From Albibacterium sp963696875 (lineage in GTDB: Bacteria; Bacteroidota; Bacteroidia; Sphingobacteriales; Sphingobacteriaceae): a stretch of DNA of 64,000 nucleotides. The notes under the pieces are model-generated. The model was not told the origin of the DNA. It worked only from the letters and a program-made list of their open reading frames with translations, and ran no database searches. The stretch is from NCBI GenBank assembly GCA_963696875.1, contig CAVOLQ010000002.1, positions 248,001 through 312,000 of the forward strand, in the 5' to 3' direction. Position numbers and translations under genes: made by a program. Shown piece by piece: positions 18,158-26,747 of the stretch (position 1 is the first letter of the stretch; the number at the start of each line of letters is the position of its first letter).

Positions 18158-19225
18158 ATGAAACATAATTTTGGCGCAGGTCCCTGCATTTTACCACAGG
18201 AAGTATTTAAGGAAGCTTCTGAGGCTGTTTTAAATTTCAACGGTACAGGACTTTCAATATTGGAAATAAGCCATCGTACGAAAGAGTTTGAAGCTGTTGT
18301 TTCAGAAACAGTGGCACTAATCAGAGAGTTATTAGTGGTTCCTGAAGGATATTCTATTTTATTACTTCAAGGAGGAGCACGGCAACAATTTGCAATGGCA
18401 CCCATGAACCTCCTACCACTTAACGGTAAGTCGGCTTATTTAGATTCAGGTAGCTGGGCAAGCCAAGCAATCAAGGAAGCACATTTTTTTGGCGAGGTGG
18501 AAGTTGTAGCTTCGTCTAAAGATAAAAATTACAGTTATGTTCCAAAAGGATATGCCGTGTCTCCAGATGCGACTTACTTTCATTATACTTCCAATAATAC
18601 CATTTTTGGTACTGAACTTTTTGACGTTCCGAACGTATCCATGCCCATAATTTGTGATATGTCTTCGGACATTATGAGCAGAACGATCGATGTATCCAAG
18701 TTTGGATTAATTTATGCGGGTGCGCAAAAAAACATCGGCCCGGCGGGCTTGACAATTGTGATTGTTAAAGATGAGCTATTAGGAAAAACAGAAAGAGAAA
18801 TTCCTGCAATATTTGATTACAGATCGCATATCAAAGCTGAATCTATGTTTAATACACCACCTGTATTTTCAATTTACGTGGCTATGTTAAACCTTAGATG
18901 GTTGAAAGCCTTAGGGGGAGTTGAGGAAATTGAACGTGAAAATATCATTAAATCACGTGCCCTATATGAGGAAATAGACAGAAACTCGCTCTTTAAAGGC
19001 GCATCAGAAGTAAACGATAGATCTCGAATGAATGTTACCTTTGTAACAAAGAATCCTGAACATGAGGCTGGTTTCTTGGAATTGGTAAAAGAAAGAGATT
19101 TAATAGGTTTAAAGGGACATCGTAGTGTGGGTGGTTTCAGAGCCTCACTTTATAATGCACTTCCCCTTTCAAGCGTTCATGCATTAATAAATGCAATGCA
19201 AGAATTTGAAGAAAAGAATGCATAG
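18158..19225 (+). CDS. serC: Phosphoserine aminotransferase
   Basis: PLP enzyme that converts 3-phosphohydroxypyruvate to phosphoserine, the second step of serine synthesis. The sequence begins HNFGAGPCILP, has LQGGARQQFAMAP, CDMSSDIMSR and the PLP lysine in AGAQKNIGPAG (K191), then GGFRASLYNALP near the end. Length of 355 residues is normal. serA follows after 53 bases, so two consecutive pathway enzymes are encoded together. Confidence 0.97.
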   Translation: MKHNFGAGPCILPQEVFKEASEAVLNFNGTGLSILEISHRTKEFEAVVSETVALIRELLVVPEGYSILLLQGGARQQFAMAPMNLLPLNGKSAYLDSGSWASQAIKEAHFFGEVEVVASSKDKNYSYVPKGYAVSPDATYFHYTSNNTIFGTELFDVPNVSMPIICDMSSDIMSRTIDVSKFGLIYAGAQKNIGPAGLTIVIVKDELLGKTEREIPAIFDYRSHIKAESMFNTPPVFSIYVAMLNLRWLKALGGVEEIERENIIKSRALYEEIDRNSLFKGASEVNDRSRMNVTFVTKNPEHEAGFLELVKERDLIGLKGHRSVGGFRASLYNALPLSSVHALINAMQEFEEKNA

Positions 19226-19278
19226 TTTCAAAAGAAAGTGATTTTATTATTGCAGTACAAAAAATAAATATAAAGACA

Positions 19279-20232
19279 ATGAAAATTTTAGCAAATGATG
19301 GAATTGATGCCATTGCCATAAATATATTAGAAAAGGCTGGATTTACAGTCGATACAACGCATATTCCTCAAGATGAATTGATCAATAAGTTGCAGGCTTA
19401 TGATGTAGTTACTGTAAGAAGTGCGACAAAAATTAGAAAAGACTTGATCGACGCTTGTCCGAGTTTAAAAGTGATTGGACGTGGAGGTGTAGGAATGGAT
19501 AATATCGACGTTGCTTATGCTCGTGAAAAAGGCATTTCTGTTGTAAATACACCAGCAGCATCTTCTATCTCTGTTGCTGAACTTGTATTCGCGCATTTAT
19601 TTAACGGAGTAAGAGGTTTACATGATGCTCAACGTAAAATGCCTCTTGAGGGAGATACAAAGTTTGCTGACTTAAAGAAGGACTACTCAAAAGGAATCGA
19701 ACTTCGTGGAAAGACCTTAGGAATCGTTGGTTATGGTCGGATTGGCCATGAAACTGCAAAGATCGCCTTGGGCGTGGGTATGGATGTTATCGTCTATGAT
19801 ATTGCGGAAGTACCAACCGGTATAACTTTAACATTCAGCGGAGATGTGAAAGTCGACCTAAAAGTGAAGCAAGTGTCCTTTGAAGAATTACTTAAGTTGT
19901 CTGATTTTATTAGTTTGCATGTGCCTTTCCTTGGAAAAGCGATGATTGCAGACGAAGAGTTTGCTTTAATGAAAAACAATGTAGGAATTGTAAATGCGTC
20001 TCGTGGAGGAGTCATCAATGAGGAAAGCCTTTTGAAAGCTCTTGATAGTGGAAAAGTTGCATTTGCGGGGTTGGATGTTTTTGAAAACGAGCCTACACCA
20101 TTAAAAAAGATACTTACGCATCCTAAGGTATCTCTTTCACCTCATATTGGCGCTGCTACTGCTGAAGCTCAACAACGCGTTGGGGAGGAGCTTGCTCAGC
20201 TTATAATCGAGAGTCTTTTAGTTTCTAATTGA
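19279..20232 (+). CDS. serA: D-3-phosphoglycerate dehydrogenase
   Basis: NAD-dependent oxidation of 3-phosphoglycerate, first step of serine synthesis. The 2-hydroxyacid dehydrogenase fold is evident: GRGGVGMDNID (68-78), NAD motif GYGRIG (151-156), NASRGGVINEE and SPHIGAATAEAQ with the catalytic His. At 317 residues it lacks the C-terminal ACT domain of longer SerA proteins, so serine feedback through ACT is not expected. Assignment as SerA rather than another 2-hydroxyacid dehydrogenase rests partly on the serC neighbour. Confidence 0.93.
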   Translation: MKILANDGIDAIAINILEKAGFTVDTTHIPQDELINKLQAYDVVTVRSATKIRKDLIDACPSLKVIGRGGVGMDNIDVAYAREKGISVVNTPAASSISVAELVFAHLFNGVRGLHDAQRKMPLEGDTKFADLKKDYSKGIELRGKTLGIVGYGRIGHETAKIALGVGMDVIVYDIAEVPTGITLTFSGDVKVDLKVKQVSFEELLKLSDFISLHVPFLGKAMIADEEFALMKNNVGIVNASRGGVINEESLLKALDSGKVAFAGLDVFENEPTPLKKILTHPKVSLSPHIGAATAEAQQRVGEELAQLIIESLLVSN

Positions 20233-20281
20233 TATTGATTAATAGACAGATAAAGCGTTAATTTTAAATTAGCAAGTTAAA

Positions 20282-21595
20282 ATGAAAGTATTAAAGTTTG
20301 GTGGTTCTTCAGTGGGAAGTCCTGAACGAATAAAATCGTTAGTAAAATTAATCGATTCGGAAAAACAGAAAATCGTGGTTTTATCTGCGGTTGCTGGTAC
20401 GACGAATGCACTAGTTGATATTAGCAATTCTTTTGAAAAAGGTGAAAAAAGCAAAGCACTTCAGATAGTCGATAATCTATACAATAATTATCTTGTTTTC
20501 ATAGAAGAATTATTCTCAAGCAAAGAAGGCCTTGAGAATGGTAAGGCACTACTTGATTATCATTTTAATTTTATTAAAGATTTTGCAAATGAATATTTCA
20601 CGCCAATTGAAGGGAAGATTATTTTAGCACAAGGCGAACTTATATCAACCACCATCCTGCACTTATATTTAACAGAAATTGGTGTTCCATCCAAACTTCT
20701 GCCGGCCTTAGATTTCATGAAAATTGATGAAGAAAACGAGCCTGTAGTTCAGTATATTTCAGATAATCTAAATCCTCTTTTAGCTCAGAACTCAGATACT
20801 CAGTTGTTCATCACACAGGGCTTTATTTGTAGAAATTCTTTTGGTGAAATTGACAATTTAAGAAGAGGGGGAAGTGATTATTCAGCATCGCTAATAGGTG
20901 CGGCAATCAAAGCGGATGAAATTCAAATATGGACAGATATAGATGGGATGCATAACAATGATCCACGTATAGTTCATGGAACTAAACCTATTGCAAGTCT
21001 TTGCTTTGATGAAGCCGCTGAGTTAGCCTATTTTGGAGCAAAGATTTTACATCCCCAAAGCGTTTTTCCTGCCCAACGGTATAATGTCCCTGTCCGAGTT
21101 TTGAATACTCTTGAGCCTGATAAACCAGGGACTTTAATTAGTAAAGATGGGCATATAAAAGATGGCGTTAAAGCAATTGCTGCAAAAGACGACATTATAG
21201 CCATTAGAATACATTCCTCAAGGATGCTTTTAGCCTACGGCTTTTTAAGGCGTGTTTTTGAGGTGTTCGAGCGGTATAAAACGCCGATCGATATGATCAC
21301 TACCTCTGAAGTTGCGATCTCTCTAACCATCGATAACACCAAGTTTATTGATGAAATCATTAAAGAATTAACTGATTTTGGAACCGTAGAAGTAGATACT
21401 GAACAGACTATTATTTGTGTTGTTGGCGACTTTGGTTTGGAGCAGCATGGCTATGCTTCTCGCGTTCTAGATGCTGTTAAGCATTTATCAATAAGGATGA
21501 TATCCTATGGAGGAAGTAATTATAATATTTCCATATTATTGGATATGAAAGATAAAGTGGAAGCGCTGAAGTCTTTACATAATCGATTGTTTTAA
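20282..21595 (+). CDS. lysC: Aspartokinase
   Basis: Phosphorylates aspartate, the entry to lysine, threonine and methionine synthesis. The protein of 437 residues starts with KFGGSSVGSPERI, has RRGGSDYSASLIGAA (about 197-211), WTDIDGMHNNDPRI and a C-terminal pair of ACT domains (about 300-437, with ITTSEVAISLTID). It is monofunctional: no homoserine dehydrogenase domain follows. The next gene, diaminopimelate decarboxylase, begins 13 bases later, so the lysine branch is the likely purpose. Confidence 0.95.
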   Translation: MKVLKFGGSSVGSPERIKSLVKLIDSEKQKIVVLSAVAGTTNALVDISNSFEKGEKSKALQIVDNLYNNYLVFIEELFSSKEGLENGKALLDYHFNFIKDFANEYFTPIEGKIILAQGELISTTILHLYLTEIGVPSKLLPALDFMKIDEENEPVVQYISDNLNPLLAQNSDTQLFITQGFICRNSFGEIDNLRRGGSDYSASLIGAAIKADEIQIWTDIDGMHNNDPRIVHGTKPIASLCFDEAAELAYFGAKILHPQSVFPAQRYNVPVRVLNTLEPDKPGTLISKDGHIKDGVKAIAAKDDIIAIRIHSSRMLLAYGFLRRVFEVFERYKTPIDMITTSEVAISLTIDNTKFIDEIIKELTDFGTVEVDTEQTIICVVGDFGLEQHGYASRVLDAVKHLSIRMISYGGSNYNISILLDMKDKVEALKSLHNRLF

Positions 21596-21607
21596 TCTTT
21601 TTATACA

Positions 21608-22783
21608 ATGTTTACCAAAAATTTGATTGCGAAGTTCACAAATAAAGAAACACCTTTTTATTATTACGACTTAGGTGTTTTGAAAAAGACATTAGACTCT
21701 GTAATTGAACACTCTTCCAAATATGGATTCCATGTCCATTATGCATTAAAAGCAAACTTTAATGATCGGGTATTGCAAATTATTAAGGATTCAGGACTTG
21801 GGGCGGATTGTGTAAGTGGAAACGAAGTATTAAAAGCAGTCGAAGTTGGATTCTCCGCAGAACAAATTGTTTTTGCTGGAGTTGGAAAATCGGATAAAGA
21901 AATTCTAATCGCTCTTAAAGAAGATATTTTTGCATTTAATGTGGAATCTATCCAAGAGATAGAAGTCATAGCTGCATTAGCTAAATCTGTGAATAAGAAA
22001 GCGCGTATTGCTCTAAGAATTAACCCTAACGTTGATGCACAAACCCATCATTATATTACTACCGGTTTGGATGAGAACAAATTCGGCATTATGACTTGGG
22101 AACTCCATGAATGCGTTGATTTAATCAGAGATAATAAAGACAGCCTTGAATTATTGGGAATCCATTTCCATGTCGGATCTCAAATTCTTGATCTAAATGT
22201 ATTTAAAAGCCTTTGTATAAAGGTAAACGAATTAAATGATTGGTTTTTTGAACATGGCTTCTTATTAAAGGTACTAAACGTAGGAGGGGGGCTTGGTGTA
22301 AATTATTATGATCCCGATTCAGAGCTTATCCCAAACTTTAAAAGTTATTTTGAAGTTTTCAATGATTTCTTAACCAGAAAAACAGGGCAGGAAGTCCATT
22401 TTGAATTAGGGAGAGCATTGGTTTCTCAATGCGGAAGCTTAGTCAGTCGTGTATTATATGTTAAAAATGGATTGAAGAAGAACTTTTTGATCCTTGATGC
22501 TGGCATGACAGAATTAATGCGACCTGCATTATATCAAGCTTATCATAAAATAGAACGTTTAGCGGAGGGTTCAGAAAATGATTCGAAAACCCTTATTAAA
22601 TACGATGTGGTAGGTCCAATTTGTGAAAGCTCGGACTGTTTTGCGAAAGAGGTAGAACTTCCAGAAACTTCTAGAAACGATCTTTTTGCAATTAGAACAG
22701 CGGGAGCCTATGGAGAAGTAATGGCTTCAAGATATAATCTTAGGGATGAAATAAGGTATGTATATAGTGACGAAATGGATTAA
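21608..22783 (+). CDS. lysA: Diaminopimelate decarboxylase
   Basis: PLP enzyme that makes lysine from meso-diaminopimelate. The alanine-racemase-type barrel carries the PLP lysine in YALKAN (K48), HFHVGSQI, NVGGGLGVNY, ELGRALVSQCG, and the C-terminal CESSDCFA with the substrate-contacting cysteine. Length 391 is typical. Its stop codon overlaps that of the convergent rnhA gene by 4 bases. Confidence 0.96.
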   Translation: MFTKNLIAKFTNKETPFYYYDLGVLKKTLDSVIEHSSKYGFHVHYALKANFNDRVLQIIKDSGLGADCVSGNEVLKAVEVGFSAEQIVFAGVGKSDKEILIALKEDIFAFNVESIQEIEVIAALAKSVNKKARIALRINPNVDAQTHHYITTGLDENKFGIMTWELHECVDLIRDNKDSLELLGIHFHVGSQILDLNVFKSLCIKVNELNDWFFEHGFLLKVLNVGGGLGVNYYDPDSELIPNFKSYFEVFNDFLTRKTGQEVHFELGRALVSQCGSLVSRVLYVKNGLKKNFLILDAGMTELMRPALYQAYHKIERLAEGSENDSKTLIKYDVVGPICESSDCFAKEVELPETSRNDLFAIRTAGAYGEVMASRYNLRDEIRYVYSDEMD

Positions 22784-23241
22784 TTCGTTTCCTGCTCTTC
22801 GAAAAACTTATCTATTTTCCAGCTTCCTTTATTTTTAGAAGATTGAACTGCTAAATCATCGCATCTTTCATTTTCTGGATGTCCCGCATGTCCTTTTACC
22901 CATTGAAATTTAATTTGATGTCTTTTATAAACAGCATAAAAGCGTAACCATAAATCTCTGTTTTTTTTACCCTTAAAGTCTGTTTTAAGCCATCCAAACA
23001 GCCAGCCTTTTTCAATTGTATCAATAACGTATTTTGAATCGGAATAAATCGTTACTTTCTCATTTGGATTTTTTATTGCTTCTAAGGCTACAATCACAGC
23101 TAACAGTTCCATTCTGTTATTAGTAGTTTTCCTAAACCCCTCGGTTAATTCCTTATAGTGGTTACCTTTTCTCAAAATAGCACCATATCCACCTGGCCCG
23201 GGATTGCCGCTTGATGCACCATCAGTATAAATCTCAATCAT
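22780..23241 (-). CDS. rnhA: Ribonuclease HI
   Basis: Degrades the RNA strand of RNA-DNA hybrids. The chosen start, MIEIYTDGASSGNPGPGG, places the catalytic D7, E45 (NRMELLA) and D68 (IYSDSKYV) as in other RNases HI; the fourth acidic residue is in ENERCDDLA. The basic handle region (GWLKTDFKGKKNRDLW) is present. Length of 153 residues fits. The frame is open 63 bases further upstream, but that extension does not resemble the family. Confidence 0.96.
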   Translation of the reverse strand: MIEIYTDGASSGNPGPGGYGAILRKGNHYKELTEGFRKTTNNRMELLAVIVALEAIKNPNEKVTIYSDSKYVIDTIEKGWLFGWLKTDFKGKKNRDLWLRFYAVYKRHQIKFQWVKGHAGHPENERCDDLAVQSSKNKGSWKIDKFFEEQETN

Positions 23242-23246
23242 TGTTG

Positions 23247-23254
23247 CAAATATA
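23247..23254 (-). promoter_or_regulatory. Possible -7 box for rnhA
   Basis: The minus strand reads TATATTTG, a full match to TAnnTTTG, ending only 5 bases before the rnhA ATG. If used, the message would be nearly leaderless. It has no -33 TTG at the proper distance. Confidence 0.3.
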
Positions 23255-23386
23255 GAAAAGCTTTCTAATTCATGGCTTTTAAAATAGTTCAAATTAAAAC
23301 ACAAGATTTATTCTATCATCAAAAAGCCTATTCAGATCTTTTTCTTCCAATTTTTTCCTATCTTTACCTTCTAATATTATTATACT

Positions 23387-23950
23387 ATGTCACTCGAGAA
23401 AATCAATTCGCGCACCTGGATTATTGTTTTAATTATTGTTGTGTTTTCAGCATTGCGAATATTAAGTCCTGAAAAATTTGGCGTATTGGCTAGCTTTACG
23501 CCCGTAGGTGCTATTGCTTTATTTGGTGGGGTTTATTTAAAAAATAAATGGCAAGCTTTTTTACTTCCCGTCTTAATATTATTCATCGCTGATATCTTTA
23601 TTAATTACAGCTATTTTGGGGAGTTGGTATTTTTATATGACGGGGCCTTATGGGTTTATTTAAGTTTCGCACTAATAGTATTAATGGGTACTTATATAAA
23701 AAAGGTAAACGTTTCATCTGTCTTTTTAAGTTCAATCCTAACTGTAGTAATTCATTGGTTGGTTTCTGACGTTGGAGTTTGGTTAAACAACCCAGCATTT
23801 GCTCAAACTCCTATTGGCTTTGCAGAATGCTTAACCTTGGCAATTCCATTTATGAAAAACTTCTTAGTAGGAACTCTATTATATTCAGCCGTCTTATTTG
23901 GTGGCTTTGAATATGCTAAAACTAGGTTCCCTAAATTGGCATTAGCGTAA
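23387..23950 (+). CDS. Multi-pass membrane protein (DUF6580-like)
   Basis: Integral membrane protein of 187 residues with about five hydrophobic helices (near 10-28, 38-52, 56-75, 88-105, 110-130, 150-175). The segment FTPVGAIALFGGVY followed by FLLPVLILFIADIFIN resembles the DUF6580 family, which looks like the substrate-binding S components of ECF-type vitamin transporters; that similarity is from memory. No riboswitch or vitamin gene is next to it. A strong hairpin follows, shared with the convergent gene. Function unknown. Confidence 0.78.
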   Translation: MSLEKINSRTWIIVLIIVVFSALRILSPEKFGVLASFTPVGAIALFGGVYLKNKWQAFLLPVLILFIADIFINYSYFGELVFLYDGALWVYLSFALIVLMGTYIKKVNVSSVFLSSILTVVIHWLVSDVGVWLNNPAFAQTPIGFAECLTLAIPFMKNFLVGTLLYSAVLFGGFEYAKTRFPKLALA

Positions 23951-23963
23951 TTTCATATTGATG

Positions 23964-24009
23964 TAATTGGTGATGCTCTGTTTTATTTTCAATAGAGCAT
24001 CACCAATTA
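23964..24009. terminator. Bidirectional terminator hairpin
   Basis: Perfect 16-base stem (23964-23979 against 23994-24009) with a 14-base loop, placed between two convergent genes whose stops lie within 15 bases on each side. Confidence 0.88.
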
Positions 24010-24010
24010 A

Positions 24011-24259
24011 TTAATACTCATGCCGATCGTAGGCTTCGGAGAAACTACTCCGCATTTCGTGGAACTGTGAAATTATCTTTTGGATAAATTCATCATCTAT
24101 AATTTGAAAAATTCCATTAACACCATCCGTCACATTCATTTCAGCAATTTTAAAAGTCTGTTCTAAATTTCCTTGTTCAAATTTTATAATAAACTTTTGA
24201 TTCATTGAAAAAATGCTTATTTTACAATCAGGATGGGGGATTTCTGCAATCGTTCTCAT
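24011..24259 (-). CDS. Small hypothetical protein downstream of gdhA
   Basis: An 82-residue protein with no recognised domain, signal peptide or membrane segment. Composition is mixed alpha/beta (KISIFSMNQKFIIKFEQG, then an acidic helix ending DRHEY). Its ATG is 5 bases from the gdhA stop codon, so it should be co-transcribed and perhaps translationally coupled, and the shared bidirectional terminator follows immediately. This context suggests a real gene. A role connected to glutamate dehydrogenase is only inference. Confidence 0.75.
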   Translation of the reverse strand: MRTIAEIPHPDCKISIFSMNQKFIIKFEQGNLEQTFKIAEMNVTDGVNGIFQIIDDEFIQKIISQFHEMRSSFSEAYDRHEY

Positions 24260-24263
24260 AATT

Positions 24264-25610
24264 TTATACTAGTCCTTGTGCACGCATAGCTGCAGCTACC
24301 TTAACAAATCCACCAATATTAGCACCTTTAAGGTAGTTTATATGCTCATTTTCTTCTCGGCCATAATGTACACAAGTATTATGAATTTCACGCATGATAT
24401 TCTTTAATTTAAAATCAACCTTTTCTTTGCTCCAAGCTTGACCTATTCGATTTTGTGACATCTCTAAACCAGATACTGCAACACCACCCGCATTAGCCGC
24501 TTTACCAGGTCCGTAACCAATATGAGAACTTTGGAACAAAAGGATAGCTTCTGCGGTACAAGGCATGTTTGCACCTTCCGCAACGCATATACAACCATTT
24601 TCTACCAATTGTCTTGCATCACTCTCCTCTAATTCATTTTCCGTAGCACAAGGCAGTGCAATATCGCATGGAAAGTCCCAAGGTTTTTTACCTGGAAAAA
24701 ACTGTGCTTTATATTTAGAGACATATTCTTTAAAATCCCTACAACCTTTGTTTTTTTCCTTTATAAGAAAGTCTATTTTTTCTTTATTAAAACCATCTTT
24801 GTCGTATAACACACCAGTGCTATTTGAAAGCGTAATCACTTTTGCACCCAATTCAGTAGATTTTAAAGCGGCGTATTGAGCGACATTCCCACACCCAGAG
24901 ATGGTGACTATTTTCCCTTCAATTTTTTGCCCAATGTCCTTAAGCATCAATTCTACAAAGTATAAAAGACCATAACCAGTAGCCTCCGGCCTGATAAAAC
25001 TACCGCCCCAAGCAGGACCTTTACCCGTTAAAACTCCAGTAAACTCATTTCTCAGTCTTTTATATTGACCAAAAAGAAAGCCAATCTCTCGTTCTCCCAC
25101 ACCAATATCTCCAGCAGGGACATCCACAGAAGCGCCGATATGCTTCGATAATTCTGTCATAAAGCTTTGACAGAAACTCATAATCTCACGATCAGAATGG
25201 TTTTTGGGATTGAAATCAGAACCGCCTTTACCGCCGCCTAAAGGCAAACCAGTTAGACTATTCTTAAATACCTGCTCAAAAGCGAGAAACTTTAAGACAC
25301 TTAAGTTTACCGTTGGACAAAATCGTAAACCACCCTTATAAGGGCCAATAGCGCTGCTCATCTGAACACGATAGCCCTTATTAATTTGAACTTTACCGTC
25401 GTCACTTAGCCAACAAACTCGAAAGCTCACTACGCGTTCCGGCTCCGTAATCCGCTCCAAGATCTTGAGATCTAAGTACTCAGGATAGTATTGTTCCATA
25501 AACGGAATTATGTCATCGGAGACCTCTGTTACGGCCTGAATAAACTCAGGTTCATTTGGATTATTTGCTTTTAAGAGTTCAATGAAGCTTTTAAAATTCT
25601 GAGATACCAT
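24264..25610 (-). CDS. gdhA: NADP-specific glutamate dehydrogenase
   Basis: Assimilates ammonia by reductive amination of 2-oxoglutarate. The 448-residue protein has the GDH core: KGGLRFCPTVNLSVLKFLAFEQ, LPLGGGKGGSDFNPK with the catalytic lysine, PAGDIGVGEREIGF, and a Rossmann segment VTISGCGNVAQYA. Length and sequence match the hexameric 450-residue NADP-type enzymes. Transcribed on the minus strand with a small gene directly behind it. The 291 bases upstream must hold its promoter, but no perfect -7 box is seen. Confidence 0.96.
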   Translation of the reverse strand: MVSQNFKSFIELLKANNPNEPEFIQAVTEVSDDIIPFMEQYYPEYLDLKILERITEPERVVSFRVCWLSDDGKVQINKGYRVQMSSAIGPYKGGLRFCPTVNLSVLKFLAFEQVFKNSLTGLPLGGGKGGSDFNPKNHSDREIMSFCQSFMTELSKHIGASVDVPAGDIGVGEREIGFLFGQYKRLRNEFTGVLTGKGPAWGGSFIRPEATGYGLLYFVELMLKDIGQKIEGKIVTISGCGNVAQYAALKSTELGAKVITLSNSTGVLYDKDGFNKEKIDFLIKEKNKGCRDFKEYVSKYKAQFFPGKKPWDFPCDIALPCATENELEESDARQLVENGCICVAEGANMPCTAEAILLFQSSHIGYGPGKAANAGGVAVSGLEMSQNRIGQAWSKEKVDFKLKNIMREIHNTCVHYGREENEHINYLKGANIGGFVKVAAAMRAQGLV

Positions 25611-25901
25611 TTGGAGTATTTATAAATTGTCAACTAATATAGTTATTCCTTATAAAAAACTCAAACATTCTCTGAAATTTTTATTTAAAACATATTATAT
25701 TTAGTATTATTTTTAAATAGTTAAGTATTTGTTTAAACTGAATTTAGTGTCATGTTCATTCCTTGATTGTCAATTATGAGAATCTAAAAACACGCATTAT
25801 TCATACAAATGGATAATGACTATAATTGATATTATGTTAAGTTGACTGTCTGATTCTTATAAAAAGAATCAAAGGAAGTGTAAATTCTGAGTTTGAAAGT
25901 C

Positions 25902-26717
25902 TTATTGTATAGCTTCTCTTATTCGAGTTAACCTGAAGAGCAAATCATCAAGTAAGTCTAATCGTAACATATTGGCACCGTCGGATTTGGCTTTTGATGG
26001 ATCAGGATGTGTTTCGATAAATAAACCATTGGCTCCAACAGCTATTGCGGCCTTGGCAATCGTTTCAATCAATTCGGGCTTTCCCCCAGTGACACCTGAG
26101 CTTTGATTGGGTTGTTGTAGAGAGTGTGTACAATCCATGACCACCGGAACTCCAAAGGATTGCATTTCAGGTATGCCTCGAAAATCAACAATTAAATCTT
26201 GGTATCCATATACATTTCCTCTATCGGTTAAAATAATTTGATTGTTTCCTGATTCTTTAACTTTATCCACCGCAAAACTCATAGATCCGGCGGAAAGAAA
26301 TTGTCCTTTTTTTATATTTACGACCTTACCTGTTTTAGCAGCCGCAATTAATAAGTCTGTTTGTCGGCATAAGAATGCGGGAATTTGTAATATGTCTACA
26401 TATTCTGCAGCGATAGCCGCTTCATGACTTTCGTGAATATCAGTTACTGTTGGGATTGAAAAGGTTTGGTTGACCTTCTGTAGAATTTTTAATGCCGTTT
26501 CGTCTCCTATCCCTGTAAAAGAATCTAACCTAGAACGATTAGCCTTTCGGTAAGATCCTTTAAAAATAAATGGAATGTCGTATTTATCTGTGATTTTAAT
26601 GATTTTTTCTGCTATGTGTAATGCCATCTCCTCTCCTTCTATTACACATGGACCGGCTATTAGAAAAAAATTAGATGAATCAGCATGCTTTATTCCACTA
26701 AATGGGTTGATTGTCAT
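25902..26717 (-). CDS. kdsA: 3-deoxy-8-phosphooctulonate synthase (Kdo-8-phosphate synthase)
   Basis: Condenses phosphoenolpyruvate with arabinose 5-phosphate to Kdo 8-phosphate, the committed step to Kdo. Family segments: IAGPCVIEGEE near the start, KGSYRKANRSRLDSFTG (about residues 53-69), DILQIPAFLCRQTDLL, NIKKGQFLSAG, DCTHSLQQPN and FIETHPDPSKAKSDG near the end. Length 271 is typical. It follows recQ on the minus strand after 30 bases, and kdsD starts on the opposite side of recQ. Confidence 0.97.
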   Translation of the reverse strand: MTINPFSGIKHADSSNFFLIAGPCVIEGEEMALHIAEKIIKITDKYDIPFIFKGSYRKANRSRLDSFTGIGDETALKILQKVNQTFSIPTVTDIHESHEAAIAAEYVDILQIPAFLCRQTDLLIAAAKTGKVVNIKKGQFLSAGSMSFAVDKVKESGNNQIILTDRGNVYGYQDLIVDFRGIPEMQSFGVPVVMDCTHSLQQPNQSSGVTGGKPELIETIAKAAIAVGANGLFIETHPDPSKAKSDGANMLRLDLLDDLLFRLTRIREAIQ

Positions 26718-26747
26718 TGTATTTTATTATAGAGTGTATGTTACGGG

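Noticed and set aside
23242..23304. N-terminal extension of RNase HI
   Set aside because: The 21 extra residues precede the canonical RNase HI start and overlap a promoter-like element.
25851..25872. Small hairpin (TGATTCTT with AAGAATCA) as kdsA terminator
   Set aside because: Short AT-rich stem without a T run on the proper side; too weak to call.
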